Shown here piece by piece: positions 6,723 to 12,784 of a stretch of DNA of 17,927 nt. A model generated the notes under the pieces. It was not told where the DNA came from. It saw only the letters and a program-made list of their open reading frames with translations, and made no database searches. This stretch comes from DAIDHK01 sp035510695 (GTDB lineage Bacteria > Patescibacteriota > Microgenomatia > Levybacterales > UBA12049): assembly GCA_035510695.1 (NCBI GenBank), contig DATKGO010000030.1, positions 1 to 17,927 of the forward strand, given 5' to 3'. The first letter of the stretch is position 1; each line of letters opens with the position of its first letter. A program made the translations under genes and the position numbers.

Positions 6723-7202
6723 ATGGAAAAGAGGCACGCTGAAAATAAAATAGAGCAACCGGGAGAGCCGACACTCATGCATGATTTCAAAGGCGAAAAA
6801 AAACAGCCTTTTATAACTATGAAAGTTGGAATTATATTTTTAATTGTTATTCTATTGGGAATTGGAACAGGTTATTTCTTGTCAGGCGGCAGCAGCGCAA
6901 AAACTGTCAGCAGTACTGATTCCATAAGTAAAAGCCAGCTTCAATCCGGTCAGACATACGGCGTGAGTGATACCAAGTCTTATCCCGATACTGCGGAGGG
7001 CACCTTGCAGACAGGCGGTATTAACGGCGAAGGTCAATATCATCTAGTCCGTCCGGGCGGCGACAGTCAAAACGTCTATATGACTTCTTCCACAGTTGAT
7101 CTTTCATTATTTGTGGGTAAAAAAATAAAAGTTTGGGGCGCAACTCAAGCAGCTCAATATGCCGGTTGGTTAATGGATGTAGGAAAAGTACAAGTTGAAT
7201 GA
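6723..7202 (+). CDS. Single-pass membrane protein with small extracytoplasmic domain, coupled to ftsE
   Basis: The 159-residue product has a ~32-residue charged cytosolic N-terminus and one membrane helix (~34-53, VGIIFLIVILLGIGTGYFL). A Gly/Ser-rich linker follows, then a ~65-residue C-terminal domain. That domain ends in strands VYMTSSTVDL, KKIKVWGATQ and GWLMDVGKVQV, a pattern like a small OB-type barrel. This fold guess is by eye. The TGA stop overlaps the ftsE start (ATGA at 7199-7202), so the two are translationally coupled. The position between prfB and ftsE, in the same transcript as ftsEX, suggests a role in division or wall remodelling, but no family name can be given. Confidence 0.75.
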   Translation: MEKRHAENKIEQPGEPTLMHDFKGEKKQPFITMKVGIIFLIVILLGIGTGYFLSGGSSAKTVSSTDSISKSQLQSGQTYGVSDTKSYPDTAEGTLQTGGINGEGQYHLVRPGGDSQNVYMTSSTVDLSLFVGKKIKVWGATQAAQYAGWLMDVGKVQVE

Positions 7203-7900
7203 TGATCACTCTTGAAAATGTTACAAAAACATTCGGTACAGGCGCAATAGCTCTTTCAGATATAAACCTAAAAATTGACAAGGGAGAGTTTGTATTTCTT
7301 ATCGGGCCTTCAGGTTCCGGAAAGACGACATTTTTGCGTTTACTTACGCGTGAAATGCTGCCAAATGCAGGTAGCATTGTCGTTAATGATGTAGATCTAG
7401 TTAAGCTTCCCAATAATAAAGTTCCGGAGTTGCGGCGGAAAATCGGTGTGGTGTTTCAGGATTTAAAGATGCTGATGGACAGAACGATTTTGGAAAACAT
7501 TAGTCTTCCTTTGGAGATGGTAAACATGGATCAAAAAGATGCTCAGGTTCGCATTGATGAGATATTGGAGCAAGTGGGGATTATGGATCAAAAAGACAAA
7601 TTTCCGATTCAGCTTTCCGGCGGAGAACTGCAGCGTGCGGCAATTGCCCGGGCTTTAGTTTTTTCACCGGAAATATTATTGGCTGATGAACCGACAGGTA
7701 ATTTGGATCCGACAACCAGCTGGGAAATTGTCAAATTATTGCAGGATATAAATAAAGCCGGAACCACGGTGGTTATGGCAACTCATAATGCCGATATCGT
7801 GAATAGTTTATTGAAAAGAACCATTGCTTTGGAAAAAGGAAAAATCGTGAAGGATACTAAAAAAAGCACCAAGGCTCAAGCTCCAAAATCCAATAAATGA
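7199..7900 (+). CDS. ftsE: Cell division ATP-binding protein FtsE
   Basis: This is the cytosolic ATPase of the FtsEX complex, an ABC-type mechanotransmission system that drives peptidoglycan hydrolases during division. All ABC motifs are present: Walker A GPSGSGKTT (36-44), Q-loop Gln87 (VVFQDLKML), signature LSGGE (139-143), Walker B ILLADEP with Glu164, and switch His196. The spacing and phrase GVVFQDLKML are typical of FtsE. At 233 residues it is close to the usual ~220-230, with a basic tail (KKSTKAQAPKSNK). The start is ATGATG at 7199/7202; either codon is possible and both overlap the upstream stop. The stop is TGA. ftsX follows after 72 bases. Confidence 0.96.
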   Translation: MMITLENVTKTFGTGAIALSDINLKIDKGEFVFLIGPSGSGKTTFLRLLTREMLPNAGSIVVNDVDLVKLPNNKVPELRRKIGVVFQDLKMLMDRTILENISLPLEMVNMDQKDAQVRIDEILEQVGIMDQKDKFPIQLSGGELQRAAIARALVFSPEILLADEPTGNLDPTTSWEIVKLLQDINKAGTTVVMATHNADIVNSLLKRTIALEKGKIVKDTKKSTKAQAPKSNK

Positions 7901-7927
7901 TCAATGTTTAAATTTTAAAACAATTGA
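7901..7927. repeat. Inverted repeat between ftsE and ftsX
   Basis: TCAATGTTT (7901-7909) pairs with AAACAATTGA (7918-7927) with one bulged base. It sits directly after the ftsE stop. It could attenuate ftsX relative to ftsE or protect the 3' end of the ftsE message. Confidence 0.4.
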
Positions 7928-7972
7928 TTATTAAAAATTTGAAGTTTGACTGAAATTTGGAATTTAATTACT

Positions 7973-8842
7973 ATGGCTAAAACATTTCGAACCAGTTGGA
8001 ATCATATTCGGCGTTCGCCTTATCAATCTTTTGCGGCTATTTTTATCATGTTGCAGACTTTTTTCGTGATCACACTTTTTGCGTTTATTTTCGTCGGTTC
8101 GGCGAGAATTATTAACTATTTTGAATCTCAGCCGAAAGTAACTATTTTTTTCAAAGATACGGCGAAGCAATCGGATATTGACGCTTTGGAGTCGCAATTA
8201 AAAGCCACCGGAAAAGTATCCAATATGCGTTTTGTTTCAAAGGAAGAAGCCTTTAAAACTTACCAACAATGGAATAAAGATCAGCCGATTTTGCTTGATT
8301 TAGTCACTGCCGATGTCTTACCTGCTTCTTTGGAAATTGCCACGACTAATATTGATGATCTTTCCAGCATTGCTCAATTGGTGAACGCTTCTCCGATTAA
8401 GGATAATGTGACGTATCCGAAAGATGTTATTACTAATTTGGTTTCTTGGACCAATGCCTTACGAAAAATCGGTATAGTTGTAATTGCTTTTCTTACCTTG
8501 GACGCAATTTTTTTGATGATGATTATTATCGGCATCAAGGTCTCTCACAAGCGTCAGGAAATAGAAATTATGCGCTTATTAAGTGCGACAAATGGTTATA
8601 TTCGCTGGCCGTTTTTGGTTGAAGGCGTGAGCTACGGCGTAATTGGCGCGGTTATCGGTTTCATAACAGCGACGAGTATTTTACTTTATGCTTCACCGTT
8701 TCTGGCCTCGTATTTGGGAGATGCCTCATTAATCCCAACCCAGCCTGAATTTCTACTTCTCCTTTTCGCCGGAGAATTATTTGTGGCTGTGCTTCTTGGC
8801 TGTCTGTCTAGTTTCCTGGCAGTCTTACGGTATTTGAAGTAA
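7973..8842 (+). CDS. ftsX: Cell division protein FtsX
   Basis: FtsX is the membrane partner of FtsE and passes ATP-driven movement to extracytoplasmic hydrolases. The 289-residue product shows the FtsX topology: a short basic N-terminus (RTSWNHIRRSPYQ), membrane helix 1 (~17-43) and an extracytoplasmic domain of ~115 residues. That domain includes KVTIFFKD and LPASLEI, both typical of FtsX. Three more helices follow (IVVIAFLTLDAIFLMMIIIGIKV; the GVIGAVIGFI region; LLLLFAGELFVAVLLG), with the HKRQEIEIMRLLSAT cytosolic loop between helices 2 and 3. The frame opens at a TTG (7946), but ATG 7973 gives the standard N-terminus. An AT-rich palindromic repeat begins two bases after its stop. Confidence 0.95.
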   Translation: MAKTFRTSWNHIRRSPYQSFAAIFIMLQTFFVITLFAFIFVGSARIINYFESQPKVTIFFKDTAKQSDIDALESQLKATGKVSNMRFVSKEEAFKTYQQWNKDQPILLDLVTADVLPASLEIATTNIDDLSSIAQLVNASPIKDNVTYPKDVITNLVSWTNALRKIGIVVIAFLTLDAIFLMMIIIGIKVSHKRQEIEIMRLLSATNGYIRWPFLVEGVSYGVIGAVIGFITATSILLYASPFLASYLGDASLIPTQPEFLLLLFAGELFVAVLLGCLSSFLAVLRYLK

Positions 8843-8844
8843 AA

Positions 8845-8916
8845 AATTGTTAAATTGTTTCATTGCTAAATTGTTAATCCCCCTCCAACAATTTAATAAT
8901 TTAACAATATAACAAT
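8845..8916. repeat. AT-rich palindromic repeat between ftsX and the hydrolase gene
   Basis: The left arm is 8845-8875, the C-rich spacer 8876-8886 and the right arm 8887-8916. The right arm is the exact reverse complement of 11644-11673, and the left arm is the reverse complement of 11676-11706 with three mismatches. This is therefore an inverted copy of the element at 11644. TATAAC (8908-8913) in its right arm could act as the -10 for the gene at 8927. Confidence 0.85.
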
Positions 8917-8926
8917 AATTATCCAT

Positions 8927-10183
8927 ATGAAAAAATTTATTACTATATTCTCTCTATTTTTAATTGTTTTTTTTGTACCTATTGCAGCTTTGGCCGATGA
9001 TACTCCGACGCCTTCACCTACCACTGATCCTAATTCTCAAACCAGCAGCATAGGAGATTGTTCTGATAATCATATTAGCGTGGCTGACTGTCCGGGTTTT
9101 TTACAAGGTAAGGTAGATCAGCTGCATGGTCAGGAAACCACTCTTACCCAAACTATAGCGGTTATGACAAACCAAATTAATCTTACACAAGCTCGTATTG
9201 AAGCGACACAAGAACAGCTTACAGAACTGGAAGCAAATATTCAAACCGCGACGACAAAAATTACTACACTTAATGCTTCCCTTGAAACAATCACCCAAGT
9301 TTTATTGAAACGAATCGTCGCAACTTATGAGACTAATAATTTGGAACAAACCCAGGCAGTTCTCGCTTCAACAAATTTGAATGATTTGGTGGAAAGGTCA
9401 AGCTATCTAAAAATTGTTCAGGCGCACGATAAAAAATTGATTTATGATACTCAACAGGCTCAAACGGATTATGCCAATCAAAAGGGAATTTTTGAAGCGC
9501 AGAAATTGAAAGCAGAGCAGTTGAAGCAATCACTCCAGACGTATTCGGATCAGCTGGCTCAACAGCAGCAGCAGAAACAAGCGTTACTTACCCAGACTCA
9601 GGGAGACGAATCGACCTACGAGAGCTTACTGTCCGAAGCGAAGGCGCAATTGGCAGGATTTTCCAACTTCGTAAATAGTCAAGGTGGTGCAACTATTTTA
9701 AGCGGTCAAACGGTTTGTGATGGCTGGGGATGCTATTATAATCAGCGTGATTCACAATGGGGAAATGTTGCTCTTAACAATACGGAATATTCTATTGCCA
9801 GTGACGGTTGTTTATTAACTTCAATGGCAATGGTTTACACACATTATGGACACAGGAGCGTTACTCCGCTTACTATTAATTCCAATCCAAGTAATTTTGC
9901 CGCTTATGAGCCGGCCTATCTTTTGAAAACAATTGTGGCCGATGGAGCCACATCTAATCGTATTTCAAGTGAAATTGACAGCGTATTGTCAGGCGGAGAT
10001 CCGGTAATTGTGGGCATTAGTTATGACGGCGGTCCATATCCGGATCATTTTGTGGTTCTTATTAGTGGTTCAAACGGAAGTTATACGATGAATGATCCCT
10101 TTGTGGCGAATGGTCATGAAATTGCGTTTACGGATCATTATTCCGTAGGCAGCATCCGCGAAATCGATAGAGTAAGCATGTAA
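8927..10183 (+). CDS. Secreted coiled-coil peptidoglycan hydrolase with C39-like cysteine peptidase domain, likely FtsEX effector
   Basis: The 418-residue product has a signal peptide (residues 1-23, cleaved near ALA-DD) and a Thr/Pro/Ser spacer. A long two-part coiled coil follows (~60-250, rich in Gln, Leu and Thr), resembling the FtsX-interacting coiled coils of EnvC, PcsB and RipC. The C-terminal ~155 residues begin at CYYNQRDSQWG and read as a C39-like papain-fold peptidase (Peptidase_C39_2 type). The likely catalytic residues are Cys295 (in SDGCLLTS), His374 (PDHFVV) and Asn389 or Asp390 (MNDPF). Established FtsEX partners carry M23, CHAP or NlpC/P60 domains; here the same position after ftsX is filled by a C39-like domain. 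It probably cleaves wall peptides at the septum. Substrate and FtsX dependence are inferred. Confidence 0.85.
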   Translation: MKKFITIFSLFLIVFFVPIAALADDTPTPSPTTDPNSQTSSIGDCSDNHISVADCPGFLQGKVDQLHGQETTLTQTIAVMTNQINLTQARIEATQEQLTELEANIQTATTKITTLNASLETITQVLLKRIVATYETNNLEQTQAVLASTNLNDLVERSSYLKIVQAHDKKLIYDTQQAQTDYANQKGIFEAQKLKAEQLKQSLQTYSDQLAQQQQQKQALLTQTQGDESTYESLLSEAKAQLAGFSNFVNSQGGATILSGQTVCDGWGCYYNQRDSQWGNVALNNTEYSIASDGCLLTSMAMVYTHYGHRSVTPLTINSNPSNFAAYEPAYLLKTIVADGATSNRISSEIDSVLSGGDPVIVGISYDGGPYPDHFVVLISGSNGSYTMNDPFVANGHEIAFTDHYSVGSIREIDRVSM

Positions 10184-10215
10184 CTTTCTCCCTTGCAATT
10201 AATATCATTTCATTG

Positions 10216-10236
10216 GACAATAATCTTAATATTGTC
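10216..10236. repeat. Near-perfect 21-base palindrome upstream of the broken surface-protein gene
   Basis: GACAATA (10216-10222) is the exact reverse complement of TATTGTC (10230-10236). A TAATAT -10 candidate (10227-10232) lies within the palindrome, which ends five bases before ATG 10241. The layout is that of an operator over a promoter. Confidence 0.4.
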
Positions 10237-10267
10237 TGAAATGAACATGAAATTTAAGTCGAATCTT

Positions 10268-10292
10268 GTCATCCTGAACTTGATTCAGGATC
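10268..10292. repeat. Palindromic repeat, copy B (single hairpin, translated)
   Basis: ATCCTGAA (10271-10278) pairs with TTCAGGAT (10284-10291) around the loop CTTGA, the same loop as hairpin 1 of the other copies. In the host frame it encodes VILNLIQDL within the signal peptide. Confidence 0.88.
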
Positions 10293-10722
10293 TCCTTTTT
10301 TTATTTGTATTTTTGTTTATTTCTCAGCAAGCTTTTGCAGCTAGAAGTATTTCTATTTCTTCAGATAAAACGGCGTTAGACGGAGATGAATAAATGAATC
10401 TGAACGTATCTATGTCAGGATTTACTTCGGGTGAAACTATTTATATAAAGGGAGCTTTTTACCAAGACGGAACAAGTAATTATTTTGGCCTTACACAAAA
10501 TGGAAATGATTGGATTAAAAATAGTGTAACTACGACGGGACAAAGACAATTACAAATTGGGGATTGGGATGGTTTATTAAGTGTGAAAGCAGATTTTTCC
10601 GACAGTGGTTACAAAGGAGAAGGGATTTATAAATTTAAAGTAGGATTTTATTATTTAACCAGTGGTGGAAATCTTTCAGCAGTGAATTGGTCGACCAATA
10701 TTTTAGATATTTCATTATATGA

Positions 10723-10914
10723 ACCAACGCCGACAGATACTCCGACTCCGACTTTAACTCCAACCGATGTCCCGACTCCTACGCGTACGCCGACGCCAAC
10801 GAAAGTTCCGACTGCAACTCCAACCAACAAGCCAACTTCTACTTTAACCCCGACCAATAAACCGACAATTACGCCAACGAGTAAACCGACTCCGACAAAA
10901 AATCCAACGCCGAT
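10723..10914 (+). repeat. Thr/Pro-coding low-complexity repeat
   Basis: Degenerate repeats of CC-G/A-AC-N encode TPT and PTP units with scattered Asp, Lys, Asn and Ser. Together they form the stalk of the broken surface protein. The opposite strand has a long open frame here purely as a by-product of composition. Confidence 0.75.
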
Positions 10915-11188
10915 AAAAATTTCTGTAACTGTTTCTTTGTCAATGAGCGCCAGCATGTCGGGGATTTTGGGTATCGCTACCGCGAGCGGACAAAACATTA
11001 AACCAAAATCTTCTTCACTGAAAATTAAAGAAAATGTTATATTGGCATCGGATAATAAGCAATCGTCGTCGAATAATTTTGGGTGGATTGTAGCCGTGGG
11101 AATTGGAATTTTAATGCTGGGGAGTGCTATACTGTTGATCTATCGACGACGAAACGCGAACAATGATTTATGATTTAGGATTTATGAT

Positions 11189-11644
11189 ATGAAAACAGTT
11201 ATTACTAATAGCGCTGAGGAGACGCAAAAATTAGGTGAAGAGTTGGCTAAAAGTTTGAACGGATCGGCAGTTATTACTTTGCAGGGTGATTTGGGCGCGG
11301 GAAAAACGACATTTGTGCAAGGATTTGGGTGCGGATTAGAATTGTCGCAAAAGATAATCTCGCCGACGTTTTTGATTATTAAAAAATACGATATAGCGGA
11401 CAATAAACAAAAAACAAAAAACAAAAGTTTTTATCACGTCGACTTATATAGATTGAATTCCGAGCATGACGTTGAAGGAACAGGCTTATTGGATATTTTG
11501 CAAGAGAAGGATAGCATTGTGGTTATCGAGTGGCCGGAGAAATTGGGGAAATTTTTGCCAAAGAATAGAATTGAGATAAAATTTGAGTATGCGGGAGAGA
11601 AGAAAAGGAAGATAACGTTTAATAATTTACAAAATACCAACTGA
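11189..11644 (+). CDS. tsaE: tRNA t6A biosynthesis ATPase TsaE
   Basis: TsaE is the small ATPase that supports the TsaB-TsaD complex in making N6-threonylcarbamoyladenosine at position 37 of ANN-decoding tRNAs. The 151-residue product is of normal size. It has Walker A GDLGAGKTT (33-41), the switch region SPTF (58-61), HVDLYR (83-88) and the conserved IEWPEK (113-118). A Lys/Asn-rich insertion near residues 70-80 looks like a surface loop. AGGA (11177-11180) lies eight bases before the ATG and supports this start. The TGA stop forms the first base of the following AT-rich repeat. tsaC and tsaB follow on the same strand. Confidence 0.95.
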   Translation: MKTVITNSAEETQKLGEELAKSLNGSAVITLQGDLGAGKTTFVQGFGCGLELSQKIISPTFLIIKKYDIADNKQKTKNKSFYHVDLYRLNSEHDVEGTGLLDILQEKDSIVVIEWPEKLGKFLPKNRIEIKFEYAGEKKRKITFNNLQNTN

Positions 11645-11706
11645 TTGTTATATTGTTAAATTATTAAATTGTTATAACAATATAGCAATACAACAATTTA
11701 ACAATT
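11644..11706. repeat. AT-rich palindromic repeat between tsaE and tsaC
   Basis: The arms are 11644-11673 and 11676-11706 and can pair with each other at roughly four bases in five. The element is an inverted copy of 8845-8916 but with a two-base centre instead of an 11-base one. It begins on the last base of the tsaE stop codon. Confidence 0.85.
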
Positions 11707-11708
11707 AA

Positions 11709-11714
11709 TATACT
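11709..11714 (+). promoter_or_regulatory. Candidate -10 box for tsaC
   Basis: TATACT would start transcription near 11721, about seven bases before ATG 11728. TATAAA (11719-11724) is an alternative but too close to the start codon. No good -35 is visible, and the region is very AT-rich. Confidence 0.25.
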
Positions 11715-11727
11715 CAATTATAAATAT

Positions 11728-12315
11728 ATGCAAAACGAGATTAACCAAGCTGTTAAAGTATTGAACCAAGGTGGGATTGTCATTTTTCCCACCGATACGG
11801 CTTTTGGAATTGGCTGCAAGGTTAGTGATGAAGCGGCAGTTAAACGGTTATTTACGATTCGTAAACGTCCGTTGGAGAAAGCGGTGCCGGTTTTAGTTTC
11901 TTCAATTGAAATGGCGGAGAAATATGTTGACGTTATTTCAGATGATGTTAGAGAAAAATTGATTAAACCATATTGGCCGGGAGCATTGACTATAGTTTTG
12001 CCGCTAAAAAAAGGCAGTTTGCCAAATGTTGTGGTTGGTGAAGGAGATAGTGTAGGTTTGCGAATGTCAAATCAGCCAATCGCACTTGAAATTATTGGAG
12101 GAGTGGGTGAAGGCATAACCGGACCGTCGGCAAATTTCAGCGGGAAACCGACGCCGTATTCATTTGAAGAAATGGATAAGGAATTATTGAAATTGGTGGA
12201 TTATGTAGTCCCGGGCGAAATCAAATTAAAACAAGCATCAACTGTGATTGATTGTACAATTGAGCCATGGAGGATTTTGAGACAAGGAGCGGTGGAAATT
12301 ACGTTGTCATCCTGA
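11728..12315 (+). CDS. tsaC: L-threonylcarbamoyladenylate synthase (TsaC/YrdC type)
   Basis: The enzyme makes threonylcarbamoyl-AMP from threonine, bicarbonate and ATP, the first step of t6A synthesis. At 195 residues it has the single YrdC domain without the C-terminal Sua5 extension. Visible motifs are FPTDTAFGIGC (18-28), the basic RKRP turn (50-53), YWPGALTIVLP, GLRMSNQP and the substrate-pocket phrase GPSANFSG. The STVIDCT and ILRQGAV strands close the domain. The final codons and the TGA stop (12313-12315) lie inside palindromic repeat copy C, so the last residues (LSS) come from the repeat. The domain is nonetheless complete. No Shine-Dalgarno sequence precedes the ATG. Confidence 0.95.
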   Translation: MQNEINQAVKVLNQGGIVIFPTDTAFGIGCKVSDEAAVKRLFTIRKRPLEKAVPVLVSSIEMAEKYVDVISDDVREKLIKPYWPGALTIVLPLKKGSLPNVVVGEGDSVGLRMSNQPIALEIIGGVGEGITGPSANFSGKPTPYSFEEMDKELLKLVDYVVPGEIKLKQASTVIDCTIEPWRILRQGAVEITLSS

Positions 12316-12394
12316 ACTTGATTCAGGATCTTCTAGGAAAGATTCCCGCTTTCGCGGGAATGACAGATTGATGCTGAAATTAATTCAGCATGAC
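12306..12394. repeat. Composite palindromic repeat, copy C (three hairpins)
   Basis: Hairpin 1 pairs 12309-12316 with 12322-12329 (loop CTTGA). Hairpin 2 pairs 12342-12349 (ATTCCCGC) with 12354-12361 (loop TTTC). Hairpin 3 pairs 12371-12378 (ATGCTGAA) with 12384-12391. Order, loops and the TGACA after hairpins 2 and 3 match copy A, while stems 1 and 2 differ in complementary fashion. It spans the tsaC stop and most of the tsaC-tsaB gap. Confidence 0.9.
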
Positions 12395-12419
12395 AAAAAT
12401 ACTCGCAATGAGGGAATAT

Positions 12420-12743
12420 ATGAAAGAACAAAATATTATTACCATTGATACGACAAGTAACGAGATTATTAAGGTTGGATTGAAAATTGATGGAAAAGAG
12501 GATTTGCTGTCTGAATCTCATGATAAGAAAAAAGCGCAGATTGTCTTGCCCTTGATTGAAAAATTGTTAGAAAGTCACCAGTTACAACTTGCGGATATTT
12601 CCGGAATTGAAGTAAATTTAGGTCCGGGTTCGTTTACCGGAGTGCGCGTGGGCGTAGCTATTGCCAATACGCTGGGATACATTTTGCGAGTGCCAATTAA
12701 CGGATTGGCGGTGGGTAAATTAGTCGAGCCTGTTTATTCTTGA
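12420..12743 (+). CDS. tsaB: Minimal TsaB-like t6A complex subunit (one subdomain)
   Basis: TsaB binds TsaD as an inactive paralogue in the threonylcarbamoyl transferase complex. This product starts at ATG 12420, with GAGGG (12410-12414) six bases upstream; an in-frame ATG at 12390 lies in the repeat and is rejected. It is 107 residues against the usual ~220-230. The first ASKHA subdomain is intact: IITIDTTSN (strand 1), the helix KKKAQIVLPLIEKLL, and the signature GPGSFTGVRVGVAIANTLGY. Where the second subdomain should begin, the sequence instead runs GLAVGKLVEPVYS and stops with TGA. PVY resembles the C-terminal P-V-Y-L-R of full-length TsaB. I recall similar short forms from Patescibacteria, so a natural minimal form is likelier than a recent truncation. 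Confidence 0.85.
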   Translation: MKEQNIITIDTTSNEIIKVGLKIDGKEDLLSESHDKKKAQIVLPLIEKLLESHQLQLADISGIEVNLGPGSFTGVRVGVAIANTLGYILRVPINGLAVGKLVEPVYS

Positions 12744-12748
12744 AGTTC

Positions 12749-12778
12749 TGGACAAGCAGATAATTTCCATGTTATGCT
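12749..12778 (+). promoter_or_regulatory. Promoter for the CAP-domain gene
   Basis: TGGACA (12749-12754), an 18-base spacer, then an extended -10 TGTTATGCT (12770-12778). The predicted start coincides with ATG 12785 to within a base or two, implying a leaderless message. Confidence 0.45.
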
Positions 12779-12784
12779 GAGTTT

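Larger units (their letters stand above)
10241..11173 (+). pseudogene. Surface protein gene interrupted by an in-frame TAA
   Basis: One continuous reading frame carries a secreted, membrane-anchored surface protein with a single TAA at 10391-10393. Before the stop lie a signal peptide (ending QQAFA-ARS) and the first strands of a beta domain (SISISSDKTALDGDE). After it, in the same frame, the domain continues (MNLNVSMSGFTSGETIYIKG...). Then come a Thr/Pro-rich stalk (~65 residues) and a C-terminal membrane helix with an RRR stop-transfer signal. Changing TAA to GAA would restore it with a single base. ATG 10394 directly follows the stop, so reinitiation would give a 259-residue protein lacking its export signal. 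The signal peptide includes nine residues encoded by a palindromic repeat. No LPxTG motif is present. Real nonsense mutation, readthrough and sequencing error remain possible. Confidence 0.75.

Noticed and set aside
7946..7974. TTGACT with 17-base spacer to TACTAT as an ftsX promoter
   Set aside because: The predicted transcript start would fall inside the ftsX coding region, after its ATG.
10651..10998. 115-codon open frame on the minus strand rich in Gly and Val
   Set aside because: It is the antisense of the Thr/Pro repeat; the GVGVxVGV pattern follows from the repeat composition, and the sense frame matches a stalk.
11050..11173. Sortase-type C-terminal anchor on the broken surface protein
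   Set aside because: There is a hydrophobic helix and an RRR tail but no LPxTG or close variant before it.
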